From Microcoleus sp. bin48.metabat.b7b8b9.023 (GTDB lineage: Bacteria > Cyanobacteriota > Cyanobacteriia > Cyanobacteriales > Microcoleaceae), in assembly GCF_013299185.1 (NCBI RefSeq), contig NZ_JAAFKG010000035.1, forward strand, positions 1 to 64,000: a stretch of DNA of 64,000 nucleotides, in the 5' to 3' direction. Below, piece after piece: positions 41,412 to 51,115 of the stretch (position 1 is its first letter; the number at the start of each line of letters is the position of its first letter). Below the pieces are notes generated by a model. It did no database searches, was not told where the DNA came from, and saw only the letters and a list, made by a program, of their open reading frames with translations. The position numbers were made by a program, and so were the translations under genes.

Positions 41412-42320
41412 GTGACTCAGACTGCTGATTTAACCAAATCTAATTCTAGCAACTATCCCGCGACAGTTCAAGAATATCTCTGGAACTGGAAAGGAACGCA
41501 AATCAAAGTTATTTACGAAACTAGAGGACAGGGAAACACCGTATTATTGCTGCCAGCTTTCAGTACGGTTTCAACACGAGCAGAAATGCGTCCTTTAGCG
41601 GAATTGTTAGCTGCAAACTTTCAAGTTGTCAGTGTAGATTGGCCTGGTTTTGGCGACTCAGATCGCCCGCGCACCGACTACGAACCGCAATTATATCATC
41701 AATTTATTCAGGATTTTGTTGAGTCTACTTTTAGCAGTCCTGTGGCTGTAGTTGCGGCCGGTCACGCTGCGGGTTATGCTATGCAATTAGCGCAGTCAAA
41801 GCCGAATGTTTGGTCAAAAATTGTGTTAGCTGCACCGACTTGGCGCGGGCCTTTACCGACGATGAGCAAACAGCAAAGCGACTGGCACGGAGTTGTGAGA
41901 GAATTAGTACGATCGCCCTTACTCGGTCAATTCCTCTACAAACTGAACACTGCGCCGTCATTCCTGGGTTTGATGTACCGCCGCCACGTCTACGCGGATG
42001 CAGCAAAAGTCACCCCCGATTTTATCCAAAACAAGTGGAAAGTTACTCAGAAAGCGGGTGCGAGATTTGGTTCGGCGGCTTTTGTAACTGGTGGTTTAGA
42101 TCCGGCAAAAACCCGAGAAGAATTTGTCGCCAACTTCCAAGAATTAGCAGTACCGGTGATGGTTGTAATTGCTGAGAAAGCACCGCCCAAATCTAAGGCG
42201 GAAATGGAAGTATTAGCCCAATTACCGGGAGTGGAATCGCGAGTTATTCCGGGCTCTTTGGGCTTACACGAAGAGTATGCGGCGGATTTGGCAAATGCGG
42301 TTAAGTCTTTTGACAGTTGA
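41412..42320 (+). CDS. Alpha/beta-hydrolase-fold protein without the nucleophile Ser
   Basis: A 302-aa alpha/beta-hydrolase-fold protein starting at GTG. The fold landmarks are VLLLPAFSTVSTR (oxyanion region), VDWPGFGDSDRP, and a C-terminal GLHEEYA that may hold the catalytic His. The nucleophile elbow reads AAGHAAGYA, so the usual G-x-S-x-G has Ala in place of Ser. It may be a non-hydrolytic member, as found in some cyanobacterial families. The final Asp-Ser-stop is provided by the heptamer array that follows. It sits in a unit with sufE. Confidence 0.8.
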   Translation: MTQTADLTKSNSSNYPATVQEYLWNWKGTQIKVIYETRGQGNTVLLLPAFSTVSTRAEMRPLAELLAANFQVVSVDWPGFGDSDRPRTDYEPQLYHQFIQDFVESTFSSPVAVVAAGHAAGYAMQLAQSKPNVWSKIVLAAPTWRGPLPTMSKQQSDWHGVVRELVRSPLLGQFLYKLNTAPSFLGLMYRRHVYADAAKVTPDFIQNKWKVTQKAGARFGSAAFVTGGLDPAKTREEFVANFQELAVPVMVVIAEKAPPKSKAEMEVLAQLPGVESRVIPGSLGLHEEYAADLANAVKSFDS

Positions 42321-42478
42321 CAGTTGACAGTTGACAGTTGACAGTTGACAGTTGACAGTTGACAGTTGACAGTTGACAGTTGACAGTTGACCGACTGAAT
42401 GACTAATGACGTTGGACGTTCGCGAGCGGGGACGCTCGCGCTAATGACGTTGGACGTTCGCGAGCGGGGACGCTCGCG
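42310..42478. repeat. Heptamer array (TTGACAG)11 plus a duplicated hairpin
   Basis: About 11 copies of TTGACAG run from 42310 to about 42390. The first copy contains the stop of the hydrolase gene. Then TAATGACGTTGGACGTTCGC with a CGCGAGCGGGGACGCTCGCG hairpin occurs twice in tandem (about 42405-42478). Confidence 0.9.
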
Positions 42479-42505
42479 CTAATGACTAATGACTAATGAC
42501 TTCTT

Positions 42506-45500
42506 CTATTCTTGATTGCCTTTCCCGCGAATATATCCGTTATCTGCAATCCGCCAAGCACCCCCAGTATTGCCGGTTAAATCGCAATCATCCACCGTAG
42601 CAATACTATCTCTGTAAACTGCGATCGCCTCACCTTCATTACCATTAATTCTACACCGACGCGCAATCAATTTTCCTCCCAATCCGACACCTATTCCCAG
42701 AGTACCGTTATTAGAGATAGTGCAATCTTCCACCGTTGCTTTGCCATTATCCGAGATAAAGATTCCGTTCCATATTCCATCATGAATTTGACAGCGACGG
42801 ATTACCGAATCGGCATTAGAGCCGCAAATTCCCACTACAGAATAGTTGGCAGAAGTTATATCGCTGTCTTCTACGGTTAACTCGCCTTGGCGAATATCTA
42901 CAGCGTAATATTTCCCTGTTGTTTTCATTGTCAATCCTCGCACTAAAGCGCTGTCTGTTGCCATTTGAATGCAGTTTGACTCGCTGCTTTCAAGAGTGAC
43001 GCTACCCGCTTCTGTGTTGCCGAGAATTTCCACAGACTTGTCGATTATTATACTTTCTTTATACACACCCGGATGCACGTGAATTTTCGTACCAGAAACA
43101 GCATTTTTTAGGGCTTCGCTAATAGTGGTACAGTCACCTTCGCCTTGCTGAGAAACTACAATTTCTTGATTTTTCCCAATTCCTGAGTTTCGGGTTGACT
43201 CGGCGTTTTGATCGACTAATTCAGCTTTTGGTGATTCTTCCCCTGTGGCGGCAATTTCGGATGTTGGCTGCAACCGTTCTTGATATACTGTTTCTAAGTG
43301 ATGTTCTAACTCAGATATTTGAGATTGCAGTTGATTTTGAGTCTGGCTGGCTGTCTCGATTTGACTTTGCATTTCCGAGAGTTGGGCGTAAATGTGCGAT
43401 CGCTCTCTGTTTGCAGTTTCTAGCTGAGATGCCAATTGCGATCGAGTTTGACGCCCATTTTCTAACTGATTTTCTAAGTCGGATATTTGAGAGTGCAGTT
43501 GAGCTTGATTCTGATTGGCTGTCTCGATTTGAGTTTGCATTTCCGAGAGTTGAGAATTGAGTTGCTCTTCCAATTGCGATCGACTTTGACTGCCATTTTC
43601 CAACTGGTTTTCTAAGTCGGATATGTGAGATTGCAGTTGAGCTTGATTCTGGTTGGCTGTCTGGAGTTGGTTTTGCGATTCCGACAGTTGAGACTCTAAT
43701 TGCGATCGACTTTGACTGCCATTTTCCAACTGGTTTTCTAAGTCGGATATGTGAGATTGCAGTTGAGCTTGATTCTGGTTGGCTGTCTGGAGTTGGTTTT
43801 GCGATTCCGACAGTTGAGACTCTAATTGCGATCGACTTTGACTGCCATTTTCCAACTGGTTTTCTAAGTCGGATATGTGAGATTGCAGTTGAGCTTGATT
43901 CTGGTTGGCTGTCTGGAGTTGGTTTTGCGATTCCGACAGTTGAGACTCTAATTGCGATCGACTTTGAAGCCCATTTTCTAACTGATTTTCTAAGTCGGAT
44001 ATTTGAGATTGCAGTTGATTTTGATTCTGGTTGGCTGTGTCAAGTTGACTTTGCAATTCCGACAGTTGAGAATTGAGTTGCTCTTCCAATTGCGATCGAC
44101 TTTGACGCCCATTTTCCAACTGGTTTTCTAAGTCGGATATGTGAGATTGCAGTTGAGCTTGATTCTGATTGGCTGTCTGGAGTTGATTTTGCAATTCCGA
44201 CAGTTGAGAGTTGAGTTGCTCTTCCAATTGCGATCGACTCTGACGCCCATTTTCTAACTGATTTTCTAAGTCGGATATTTGAGATTGCAGTTGAGCTTGA
44301 TTCTGGTTGGCTGTCTGGAGTTGATTTTGCAATTCCGACAGTTGAGAGTTGAGTTGCTCTTCCAATTGCGATCGACTCTGACGCCCATTTTCTAACTGAT
44401 TTTCTAAGTCGGATATTTGAGAGTGCAGTTGCGTTTGATTTTGATTGGATATCTCGATTTGATTTTGCAATTCCGACAGTTGAGAATTGAGGTGCGAGCG
44501 TTCGGTGTTTGCAGTTTCTAAATCTGATTGCAGTTGCGATCGCTCTTGATGTAGACTTTCTAGCTGCTGTTCTAATTCGGATACTGGAGATTGCAGTTGA
44601 GTTTGGCTCTGATTTGCTATTTCCAAGAGATTTTGCAATTCCGATAGTTGAGAGTAAATGTGCGATCGCTCTTTGTTAGCCGTTTCTAATTGAACCTGCA
44701 ATTCTGACAACTGAGCCAGCAATTGTTCTCGCTCTCTAACAACCGTTTCTGATTGACTTTGCAGCTCAGATAATTGAGAGTTTAACTGCATTTTATCCTG
44801 ATTCGCTGCTTCTAACTGTGTTTCCAGCTCTAATGTTTCAGGTTGCGGTTGATTTAGTTGTTGGCGGGCTGTTTCCAATTGAGAGTTGAGCATTTCTCGT
44901 TCTTGCTCTGCACTCTCTAGTTGAGCTTGCAATCCCGAAAGTTGAGACTGAAGTTGCTCCCGCTCTTGAATTGAGCGATCGAACTTAATTTGAATTTCTG
45001 ACAACTGGTATTGTACCTGCAATCTGCTTTGACTAGCAGTTTCCAACTGACTTTCAACTTCCGAAAGCAGAGCGTTAAATTGAGAACGTTCTGCATTAAC
45101 CGCCTCTAACTCTGCTTGCATTTCCCGGATTTGAGCGTTAAGTTGCGATCGCTCGTGCTGAGCCAATTCTAACTGATATTGAAGTTCTGCCACTTCTGCT
45201 AACTGGGACTCAGCTTGTTGAGCATTTTCTAGCTGAAACTGCAAATCAGCAATCAGAGCATTAACTTGCGATCGCTCCTCAGCAATTCCTGCCAAAAATT
45301 CTTCCAATTCCGACACTTGATTGTTTAAAACATCTTGCTCGCGAGTCACAATTTCCAAGCGACTTTGCAGCTCAGACATTTCAGAATTTAGCTGAGTTTC
45401 ATTCTGCATTTTTTGCCGCAATTCCGAAGTTCTAGCATCCAACTGCGACGCCAACTTCGATATGGCTTCCTGCGAACCCTGCATCCGCACCAAATTGCGT

Positions 45501-45577
45501 GAATTTCGCTTATTCAAAATTAGCCAGCAGACTAATGCCCCGCCTGCAAATCCTATCAATAAAAGTAATGCTTCCAT
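42506..45577 (-). CDS. Large coiled-coil protein with C-terminal beta-helix domain
   Basis: A 1023-aa protein. A single N-terminal transmembrane helix (MEALLLLIGFAGGALVCWLI) is followed by a coiled coil of about 740 residues made of Q/S/E/L-rich heptads. After a short linker comes a right-handed parallel beta-helix (residues about 795-1010) of the pectate-lyase/NosD type, beginning ISEALKNAVSGTKIHVHPGV. Eight near-identical 42-46 residue units (ISDLENQLENG...) lie in the coil. The helix may anchor a long rod whose tip binds a partner, perhaps a glycan. No catalytic residues are assigned. This is not a known gene to me. Confidence 0.8.
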   Translation of the reverse strand: MEALLLLIGFAGGALVCWLILNKRNSRNLVRMQGSQEAISKLASQLDARTSELRQKMQNETQLNSEMSELQSRLEIVTREQDVLNNQVSELEEFLAGIAEERSQVNALIADLQFQLENAQQAESQLAEVAELQYQLELAQHERSQLNAQIREMQAELEAVNAERSQFNALLSEVESQLETASQSRLQVQYQLSEIQIKFDRSIQEREQLQSQLSGLQAQLESAEQEREMLNSQLETARQQLNQPQPETLELETQLEAANQDKMQLNSQLSELQSQSETVVREREQLLAQLSELQVQLETANKERSHIYSQLSELQNLLEIANQSQTQLQSPVSELEQQLESLHQERSQLQSDLETANTERSHLNSQLSELQNQIEISNQNQTQLHSQISDLENQLENGRQSRSQLEEQLNSQLSELQNQLQTANQNQAQLQSQISDLENQLENGRQSRSQLEEQLNSQLSELQNQLQTANQNQAQLQSHISDLENQLENGRQSRSQLEEQLNSQLSELQSQLDTANQNQNQLQSQISDLENQLENGLQSRSQLESQLSESQNQLQTANQNQAQLQSHISDLENQLENGSQSRSQLESQLSESQNQLQTANQNQAQLQSHISDLENQLENGSQSRSQLESQLSESQNQLQTANQNQAQLQSHISDLENQLENGSQSRSQLEEQLNSQLSEMQTQIETANQNQAQLHSQISDLENQLENGRQTRSQLASQLETANRERSHIYAQLSEMQSQIETASQTQNQLQSQISELEHHLETVYQERLQPTSEIAATGEESPKAELVDQNAESTRNSGIGKNQEIVVSQQGEGDCTTISEALKNAVSGTKIHVHPGVYKESIIIDKSVEILGNTEAGSVTLESSESNCIQMATDSALVRGLTMKTTGKYYAVDIRQGELTVEDSDITSANYSVVGICGSNADSVIRRCQIHDGIWNGIFISDNGKATVEDCTISNNGTLGIGVGLGGKLIARRCRINGNEGEAIAVYRDSIATVDDCDLTGNTGGAWRIADNGYIRGKGNQE
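43290..44450. repeat. Coding repeats of 126 and 138 bp in the coiled-coil gene
   Basis: The units encode three 46-residue, three 42-residue and one further 46-residue copies of ISDLENQLENG(R/S/L)QSRSQLE..., followed by a longer divergent unit. The 42-residue units are almost identical at DNA level (GGTTTTCTAAGTCGGATATG recurs), so they probably expanded recently in frame. Confidence 0.85.
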
Positions 45578-46241
45578 TTGTTTATTTAATTGATATAACT
45601 TGAGTTATTTTGCTGTTTCCAAAAGGGACGATCAAAAAACACTATCTTGTTCAAGGATATCACAAATTTAGTGTCTGCGTTTAACTGGCAAAAGAATTTA
45701 TATTTATTTACATTTTTTGACATTGTTAAATGTTAATATTAATGCGCGATGCAGTTGTGTAGAGCGCATTAATTGGGATATTTGGGCAGCGAATTAATAC
45801 AATTTTGGAAAATTAATGCAACAATATTGGTAAGGTGTCTCGCCATCTATTCCAAAAACAACAGAACATCAAACTATAGCAGTCCTTGCAGGAGTCGTAA
45901 AGTTTTTTACCCCACCCCAACCCTCCCCTTATTAAGGGGAGGGAGTAAGAAATGCACAAATGATTTAGGATTGCTATAGCGACGCAAAGCGCGACAATAG
46001 TTGACTAAACAAACTCAACTAAGAGTGTTGTAGCAAGGATTTTTTCAATTGGTATAAGTAGAAGTTTGGCATAAATATTTGATTGACAGGTCAATTATAG
46101 ATTAAAAGTTTATCTAACAAAAATAAAATAGAGATAATTTTAAGTAGAGCGAGCGAATTAGTGCAATCTTGTTTAATGACTGAAATTCAACCACTCTACT
46201 TATGATGTGTCCGCAAACTATTTTGGATAATTAACCAAAGC
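45578..46241. other. Intergenic region with one family C hairpin
   Basis: A stretch of 660 AT-rich bp. It contains CCCTCCCCTTATTAAGGGGA (45920-45945), a family C hairpin, and otherwise no recognised gene or RNA. Short frames such as 45773-45979 run through the hairpin and are not supported. Confidence 0.6.
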
Positions 46242-46745
46242 TTAGGGTAAAGGTTTAACAGAAAGCCTTGTCAAAGCTTCCTTCAGCGCTGGCGGCAATT
46301 GGCGGATAATCTTGCCCTTGTCCCGATCGACACCAACCAAAGTTACCTGTGCTGTCACGTATAATTCTTGAGCGTCGGGCGATCGAATTTCGTAATCCCA
46401 AAGCAGCCGCACGCCCTCGGTAGCAGCCATCCGGGTTCTGACTGCCACAGATTGACCCATTTGTACAGAGCGGTGGTAGCGCAGTGAAAGCTCAACCACC
46501 GGCAATTCGACACCCTGCGCCACCCACTCTGCATACTCGATGCCGAGAGAGCGCAAACTTTCCACCCTAGCTTCCTCCATCCAAGTCAGATAAGTCCCGT
46601 GCCAAACCGCGCCGCTGTAGTCAGTATGGTGGGGGTAGACTCGCACCAAATATTCAAACCAGCCCTCCGAGTCCATCATTCCAGGTCGCTTTTGAATAGC
46701 ACCACCTGCTGCAAGTTCTGGTTGAGTTCGATCGTTCTCTAACAC
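46242..46745 (-). CDS. 4HBT-type acyl-CoA thioesterase
   Basis: A 167-aa hotdog-fold thioesterase of the YbgC/FadM group. The segment VRVYPHHTDYSGAVWHGTY carries the catalytic Asp-Tyr signature (D in HTDYSG), and EEARVESLRSLGI is the active-site helix. GTG 46745 is the longest start; ATG 46679 (MMDSEGWFEY) is where the conserved part begins and may be the true start. The physiological acyl-CoA is unknown; phylloquinone-pathway or lipid turnover substrates are possible. It faces away from the universal stress gene. Confidence 0.82.
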   Translation of the reverse strand: MLENDRTQPELAAGGAIQKRPGMMDSEGWFEYLVRVYPHHTDYSGAVWHGTYLTWMEEARVESLRSLGIEYAEWVAQGVELPVVELSLRYHRSVQMGQSVAVRTRMAATEGVRLLWDYEIRSPDAQELYVTAQVTLVGVDRDKGKIIRQLPPALKEALTRLSVKPLP

Positions 46746-46863
46746 GTTACAAATTGTTCCAAAACGCTACATTTCTACAAATCATAAAGCAAACTTGAGG
46801 CCTATGCTAAACATTAACCCACTAGAGTAATACCAATTTTTTATGAAGCTGCATAGAATCCGA

Positions 46864-46955
46864 TCCCCCCTTAGCTTGCCCCCTACTCCCCCTTAATAAG
46901 GGGGGGACAAGATTCCGCTCAAAGTCCCCCGACCTAAGGGGGATTTAGGGGGATC
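46864..46955. repeat. G/C palindromic repeat cluster, family C
   Basis: CCCCCTTAATAAGGGGGGG and AAGTCCCCCGACCTAAGGGG form strong hairpins. The element is related to those inserted in frame in the amidase and radical SAM genes. It lies upstream of the universal stress gene, in a 300-bp gap with no other candidate. Confidence 0.8.
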
Positions 46956-47046
46956 AAGATATGTGCAACTTCACATTAAATTGGTATAACAACGCCCTAG
47001 TGAGAGCGCCCTACAACAAAACTCAACTGTTTTCACACCAAAAACC

Positions 47047-47901
47047 ATGATAGAAAAAATTTTAGTAGCCGTCGCCGGTCGCGGCTTGTGCGAAGAGATG
47101 TTTAATATGTTGATGGACATCCCTTCCTTGCAACAAAGCTCTGTCACCGTTTTGCACGTCGTGCCGCAGCAAGTAACTTCCGATGGCATGGCCGAGAAGT
47201 TGGAAGAAGGAGGTAAAATTTTAGCACAAGCAGTGCAGTCTTTGAAAATAGATCCCAGCAAAGTCAATCCGCGGCTGAAACAGGGAGACCCGAAAACCAC
47301 AGTTTGCCAAGTCGCAGAAGAAGAACAATCCGACTTAGTAATTATGGGTTCGCGGGGATTCGGACGGCTGCAATCGATTTTGGAAAACTCAGTCAGCCAG
47401 TATGTTTTCCAGCTAACATCGAGACCGATGTTGTTAGTAAAAGACGACATCTACGTCAAAAAAATCAAGCGCGTCATGGTAGCGCTCGACAACTCAGAAT
47501 CTGCCAAACAGTCATTGCAGCTTGCGCTATCTTTGGTTAAAGAAGTGAGTGGCGGGCAGATAATTCTAGTACACGTCACCAAAGATTTGACTGGAAAATA
47601 CGCCGAAGATGTGACAGCAAATGCTGAAAAAGACTCCGTATTGGCTCCGGGAGTAGCACTCGCGAAACAAATGGGAGTTAGCTACCGCTGCGTGAGTGCT
47701 ACAGGTAAGCCCGGTGAAGCAATTTGTCAGATTGCAGAGGAAGTGAATGCAGATTTGTTGGTAATCGGTTCCCCGGATCGGCGGCCAAACGTTGCTAAAA
47801 ATTTCCTGGATCTCGATCGACTCCTAGGAAATTCCCTATCAGACTACGTGCGAGTCTACGCCAACTGTCCCGTCTTGCTCGCTCGGACGATCGTCAGCTA
47901 A
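47047..47901 (+). CDS. Tandem UspA-domain universal stress protein
   Basis: A 284-aa protein of two UspA domains (residues 1-138 and 140-284). Each has a Rossmann-like ATP-binding pattern: LVIMGSRGFGRLQS-x5-NSVS in the first and LLVIGSPDRRP...GNSLSDYV in the second. The first matches G-2x-G-9x-G(S/T) well; the second is altered, so only one domain may bind ATP. It is cytosolic. A strong bidirectional terminator follows and also serves psbM on the other strand. Confidence 0.9.
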   Translation: MIEKILVAVAGRGLCEEMFNMLMDIPSLQQSSVTVLHVVPQQVTSDGMAEKLEEGGKILAQAVQSLKIDPSKVNPRLKQGDPKTTVCQVAEEEQSDLVIMGSRGFGRLQSILENSVSQYVFQLTSRPMLLVKDDIYVKKIKRVMVALDNSESAKQSLQLALSLVKEVSGGQIILVHVTKDLTGKYAEDVTANAEKDSVLAPGVALAKQMGVSYRCVSATGKPGEAICQIAEEVNADLLVIGSPDRRPNVAKNFLDLDRLLGNSLSDYVRVYANCPVLLARTIVS

Positions 47902-47923
47902 ACTCTCAACACTAACTGTTAAC

Positions 47924-47965
47924 AAAAAAAAGCGCCCCAGTAAAAAACTGTTGGCGCTTTTTTTG
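47924..47965. terminator. Strong bidirectional terminator
   Basis: AAAAAAAGCGCC (47924-47935) pairs with GGCGCTTTTTTT (47953-47964) around a 17-bp loop. A-tract and T-tract flank the GC stem, so it can end transcription of both the stress gene (+) and psbM (-). Confidence 0.9.
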
Positions 47966-48001
47966 CAATTAGCTTTCGCCAGAAATAAATAGCAGCAGTC
48001 G

Positions 48002-48115
48002 CTATTGTTTTCCGCCTTCACGGCTAGCGGTTTGAATGTACAGAATGATTAGAAAAACACTGGGAACCAATACAAACAGAATGGTTGCCACAAACCCTAA
48101 ATCGTTAACTTCCAT
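48002..48115 (-). CDS. psbM: Photosystem II reaction-centre protein M
   Basis: A 37-aa one-helix thylakoid protein at the PSII dimer interface. It reads [20 protein letters not shown] and then [13 protein letters not shown], the canonical PsbM core, with a slightly longer GGKQ tail. It is too short for usual gene callers but unmistakable. It lies 241 bp downstream of the ferredoxin-like gene on the same strand, and a terminator follows. It proves a cyanobacterial (or plastid-like) origin. Confidence 0.95.
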   Translation of the reverse strand: MEVNDLGFVATILFVLVPSVFLIILYIQTASREGGKQ

Positions 48116-48262
48116 GAAGACCCCCGCCTGTATCGGAAAATATGAAAATACACACAACTAGGATACCACTCAAAGGCAAAAGGGAAACTGGAATGGAGCA
48201 GAAGGTAGCACCAGACAGTTGAATAGGTAAAAAATCCACATTCAAAATCCAAGAATTTTTAT

Positions 48263-48340
48263 TTCCTAATGCCCCATGCCCTGTTTGGCCGATGCCCCAT
48301 GCCCCATGCCCCATGCCCCATCCCCCATCCCTCCGCTTCA
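48263..48340. repeat. Heptamer array (CATGCCC type) between psbM and ferredoxin genes
   Basis: ATGCCCC is repeated about five times in tandem (for example at 48281-48320). It lies between the psbM start and the ferredoxin stop. Confidence 0.85.
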
Positions 48341-48356
48341 CTTCGCCCACCGGCAG

Positions 48357-48653
48357 TTAAGGCTTAGTCTTGACGCTCACCGGGCCGTTAACCATGGTTT
48401 GACAAGCCAAGCGATAGTTTTCTGGCTTTTTCTTGAGCTTGCGGTTCTCAAAGTCTGTGCGGGGCGACAGATTTTCACTACCCTCGACAATTTCCACAAT
48501 GCAGGTACCGCATTGACCGATGCCCCCGCAATTCATCATCTTTCCCGAAAACGTGTATAAGTCGATGCGGTTTTCCAGAGCTTTGAATCTCAAATTGGCT
48601 CCGTCTGCTGCGATGACTTCCTGATTTTCCTTCACAAACTTGATATTGGCCAT
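48357..48653 (-). CDS. 2Fe-2S ferredoxin-family protein
   Basis: A 98-aa protein with the plant/adrenodoxin-type beta-grasp fold. The cluster ligands are Cys in [16 protein letters not shown] (C-x5-C-x2-C) and the fourth in RLACQTMV. The N-terminal [20 protein letters not shown] fits this group. It is soluble, and its redox partner is unknown. The neighbour psbM is on the same strand but lies beyond a heptamer array and a spacer. Confidence 0.9.
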   Translation of the reverse strand: MANIKFVKENQEVIAADGANLRFKALENRIDLYTFSGKMMNCGGIGQCGTCIVEIVEGSENLSPRTDFENRKLKKKPENYRLACQTMVNGPVSVKTKP

Positions 48654-48892
48654 TGCCGATCCTTTAACGCAGTTGACATAGAACTCTATTACAAAATATT
48701 AAGTGGAGTGTCGGATATTTAACAAATGTCTAATTGTCTTTTGTAGCTATCCCGACAAGGAATCGCCCCAATCCAACTGAACCCAACCCATTTTAGATTT
48801 TAGATTTTGGAATTGGGGAATGAGTGATGAGTGGGAGTGACTGATGCAGATCGTGGCTGGGAGTTGAGGTACAGTGGGCTTTTGTTACCAGA

Positions 48893-49062
48893 AAGAATTG
48901 GTTGAAAGCCCGCCCGCCTTGTCGGGAGAAATTAAAATCACACTATTCATTCCCCAAATCCTCCGACTTCGAGGTCGTTGTCAACTGATTAACGCTGTCA
49001 ACTGTCAACTATCAACTGTCAACTGATTAACGCTGTCAACTGTCAACTGTCAACTGTCAACT
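48893..49062. repeat. IS605-like end footprint (copy 2) and heptamer array
   Basis: TTGGTTGAAAGCCCGCCCGC...GGGAGAAAT, followed by CAAATCCTCCGACTTCGAGG, repeats the footprint at 903-1008. TCAACTG heptamers with two ATTAACGC interruptions fill 48985-49062, directly downstream of the tolC-like gene. No gene lies in 48654-49066. Confidence 0.6.
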
Positions 49063-49066
49063 GGTA

Positions 49067-50974
49067 TTAAGGAGCATCCGAGAGGTTATTAGTAGGAAGA
49101 TTGGTCACAGCGCGCTGGAGAGACGAAAGCCCCAGGTTGTAGTTGACAATTGCCGACAATCGGTTTCTCTCAGCCCTCGTCAAATCTGTTTCCGCCTGAA
49201 TTACATCAGTCTGAGTGCCTACGCCAGCTTGAAAGCGGAGTCTGGCCAGACGCAAAGCTTCCCTCGACTGCAAAACTCCGGCTTCAGAAGTTTCGATATT
49301 CTCAAAACTCGACTCCAAACCAAAATAAGCTTGTTCAACTTCTCGGCGCACCTGGTTGCGGATTTGGTCAAATCGACTTTCGGCGATCGAGATATCGGCA
49401 TCCCGCTGTTTTATCCTCGCCTTCACCGCGCCCCCGTCGAAGAAATTCCAAGTCAGATTGGCTTGCACCGCATACCCGCTCGCCCAGCCGCGAGTTGCAA
49501 ACGGTCTGGTATCGTCTGTAGTTAGCCCTTGAAAGTTGTAGGAACCAGTGACATTAACCTGAGGTAGCCCGCCCGCCCGAATCGATCGCCTTTGTTGCTG
49601 GCTGATATTCCTCTGTACTAACTGCTGTTCCAACTCAGGGCGATTCTTAAAAGCCTGCACGATACTCTCTTCCAAAGACAGCCTCCAGGAGCCAGCTTGC
49701 TCCACGGGGTCAGCCGCCGTCAAGTTTGCCGACTGACTGATATTCAAAATCTCAGCCAGCCGCCGCTGGGCCACCCGCTGATCGCGACGGGCTACGGACA
49801 GTTGCTGCACTTCGTTGGCCACATTTGACTGAGCCTGCAACACAGCAAAGCGGGTTCCCACCCCTGCTCGTTCCAAAGCTTCCGCATCCCGCAAACTTTG
49901 CTGGGCATTTCTCACCGAAGCTTGGCGGATAGCAACTTGTCCGTCGGAGTTTTGCAGGTTGTAGTAAGCCTCAGAAGTGTCGAAGCGGAGTTCCTCGGCT
50001 TGACGTTCCAAATCGAGTTCCCGAAAGCGCAACTGTTCCCTAGCTGCGCGAATATTAGCGGTACGGCGACCGAAAATGTCCAGATCGTAGCTCAACTGCA
50101 AAGTGTTGTTGAGACCGATGCTGCCGAAATTTTGAAATTCGGGAGAATTTGTGGGGAGTTGGCGGCTGGCGGGTAAATTGTCATTTTGGCGAAGTCGAGT
50201 CTGCACGCCAATCTGTCCGCTGGCGCTGACTTGACGGCTGGCGTTCATTTGAAAAGTCAGATCGGGAAATAAAGCAGCTTGTTGTTCGCGTACAACCGAT
50301 CGAGTTTGTTCGACTTGTTTCTGAGCGATTTGCAAAATTTGGCTGTTGCGGCGGGCCAGATCGATCGCCTGCTGCAAAGTAATTGACTGAGTTTGCTCGA
50401 TTCTGACATCCTCGGGCTTTGTCGGAAACTGTAGCGGATTCGGGTTGGGTTCTAGGTTCGTCGGGGGCTTGGTGTCTAAAATGCCCTTGGGGGTGAGAGG
50501 CGGGAAAGTTTCATTCGGAGTGCCGCGGGGAACAGGTGCTGGCAAATTCGGCACCGGAACATTGTTGGGGTTGCTCGGAACCGGTTTCTGCCGATTGTTT
50601 GCCGGTGCTGGTTTTGGAGACTGCGCCAAATACTCCTGCTGCTGGGTTGATGGGGCAGCCGGAGCAACCTGTTGGGGCTTTGATGCTTGTTGGTTTGACT
50701 CAATGGGGGGAGTTGCTGCGATCGACTGTTCCCCAGCTTTTTGAGATTCGGATGTTGGTGGGTTTTGGGCGATCGACTGTTGTGGATCTTCTGATGTTGG
50801 TTCTGAGGCTGTGTTGGAGGTCGATCGAATATTCTGCGCTAATTCGATCGGATTGCTAAGGGGGGAACCATCCTGAGATTGAGCCGGAGACTGTGCTGAA
50901 GCACTTTGTCCGGCGTTGCTGAAAGTAATTGCAGCGCCCACTCCGACCACCACGATTTGACGAAAAACACGCAT
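49067..50974 (-). CDS. TolC-family outer-membrane efflux protein
   Basis: A 635-aa outer-membrane protein. A signal peptide (residues 1-27, SNAGQSASA) is followed by a disordered, Pro/Gln/Ser-rich segment of about 150 residues. The TolC-like core (residues about 200-630) holds two OEP repeats (ITLQQAIDLARRNSQILQIAQ and WRLSLEESIVQAFKNRPEL). The helical coiled-coil arms are rich in Q/A/R. Pairs with inner-membrane exporters are unlinked. Its 3' end is bordered by the heptamer array. Confidence 0.9.
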   Translation of the reverse strand: MRVFRQIVVVGVGAAITFSNAGQSASAQSPAQSQDGSPLSNPIELAQNIRSTSNTASEPTSEDPQQSIAQNPPTSESQKAGEQSIAATPPIESNQQASKPQQVAPAAPSTQQQEYLAQSPKPAPANNRQKPVPSNPNNVPVPNLPAPVPRGTPNETFPPLTPKGILDTKPPTNLEPNPNPLQFPTKPEDVRIEQTQSITLQQAIDLARRNSQILQIAQKQVEQTRSVVREQQAALFPDLTFQMNASRQVSASGQIGVQTRLRQNDNLPASRQLPTNSPEFQNFGSIGLNNTLQLSYDLDIFGRRTANIRAAREQLRFRELDLERQAEELRFDTSEAYYNLQNSDGQVAIRQASVRNAQQSLRDAEALERAGVGTRFAVLQAQSNVANEVQQLSVARRDQRVAQRRLAEILNISQSANLTAADPVEQAGSWRLSLEESIVQAFKNRPELEQQLVQRNISQQQRRSIRAGGLPQVNVTGSYNFQGLTTDDTRPFATRGWASGYAVQANLTWNFFDGGAVKARIKQRDADISIAESRFDQIRNQVRREVEQAYFGLESSFENIETSEAGVLQSREALRLARLRFQAGVGTQTDVIQAETDLTRAERNRLSAIVNYNLGLSSLQRAVTNLPTNNLSDAP

Positions 50975-51115
50975 AATTTTTTAATTACTTTGCAATTCTA
51001 GAGACAATTTTAGAGCAAGATTGAGGTCTCAAGTTTCTAGTTTGGTTCCTGAACCCGACAGTTAGCAAGTCACAATTACCGTACTCCTGTTGCTGGTGAA
51101 GGCTTGATTCAAAAT

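Noticed and set aside
43195-43560. Plus-strand ORF opposite the coiled-coil gene
   Set aside because: It is a shadow of the repeated coding units.
48105-48350. Minus-strand ORF upstream of psbM (MGEVKRRDGG start)
   Set aside because: It is made from the CATGCCC heptamer array and overlaps psbM control sequence.
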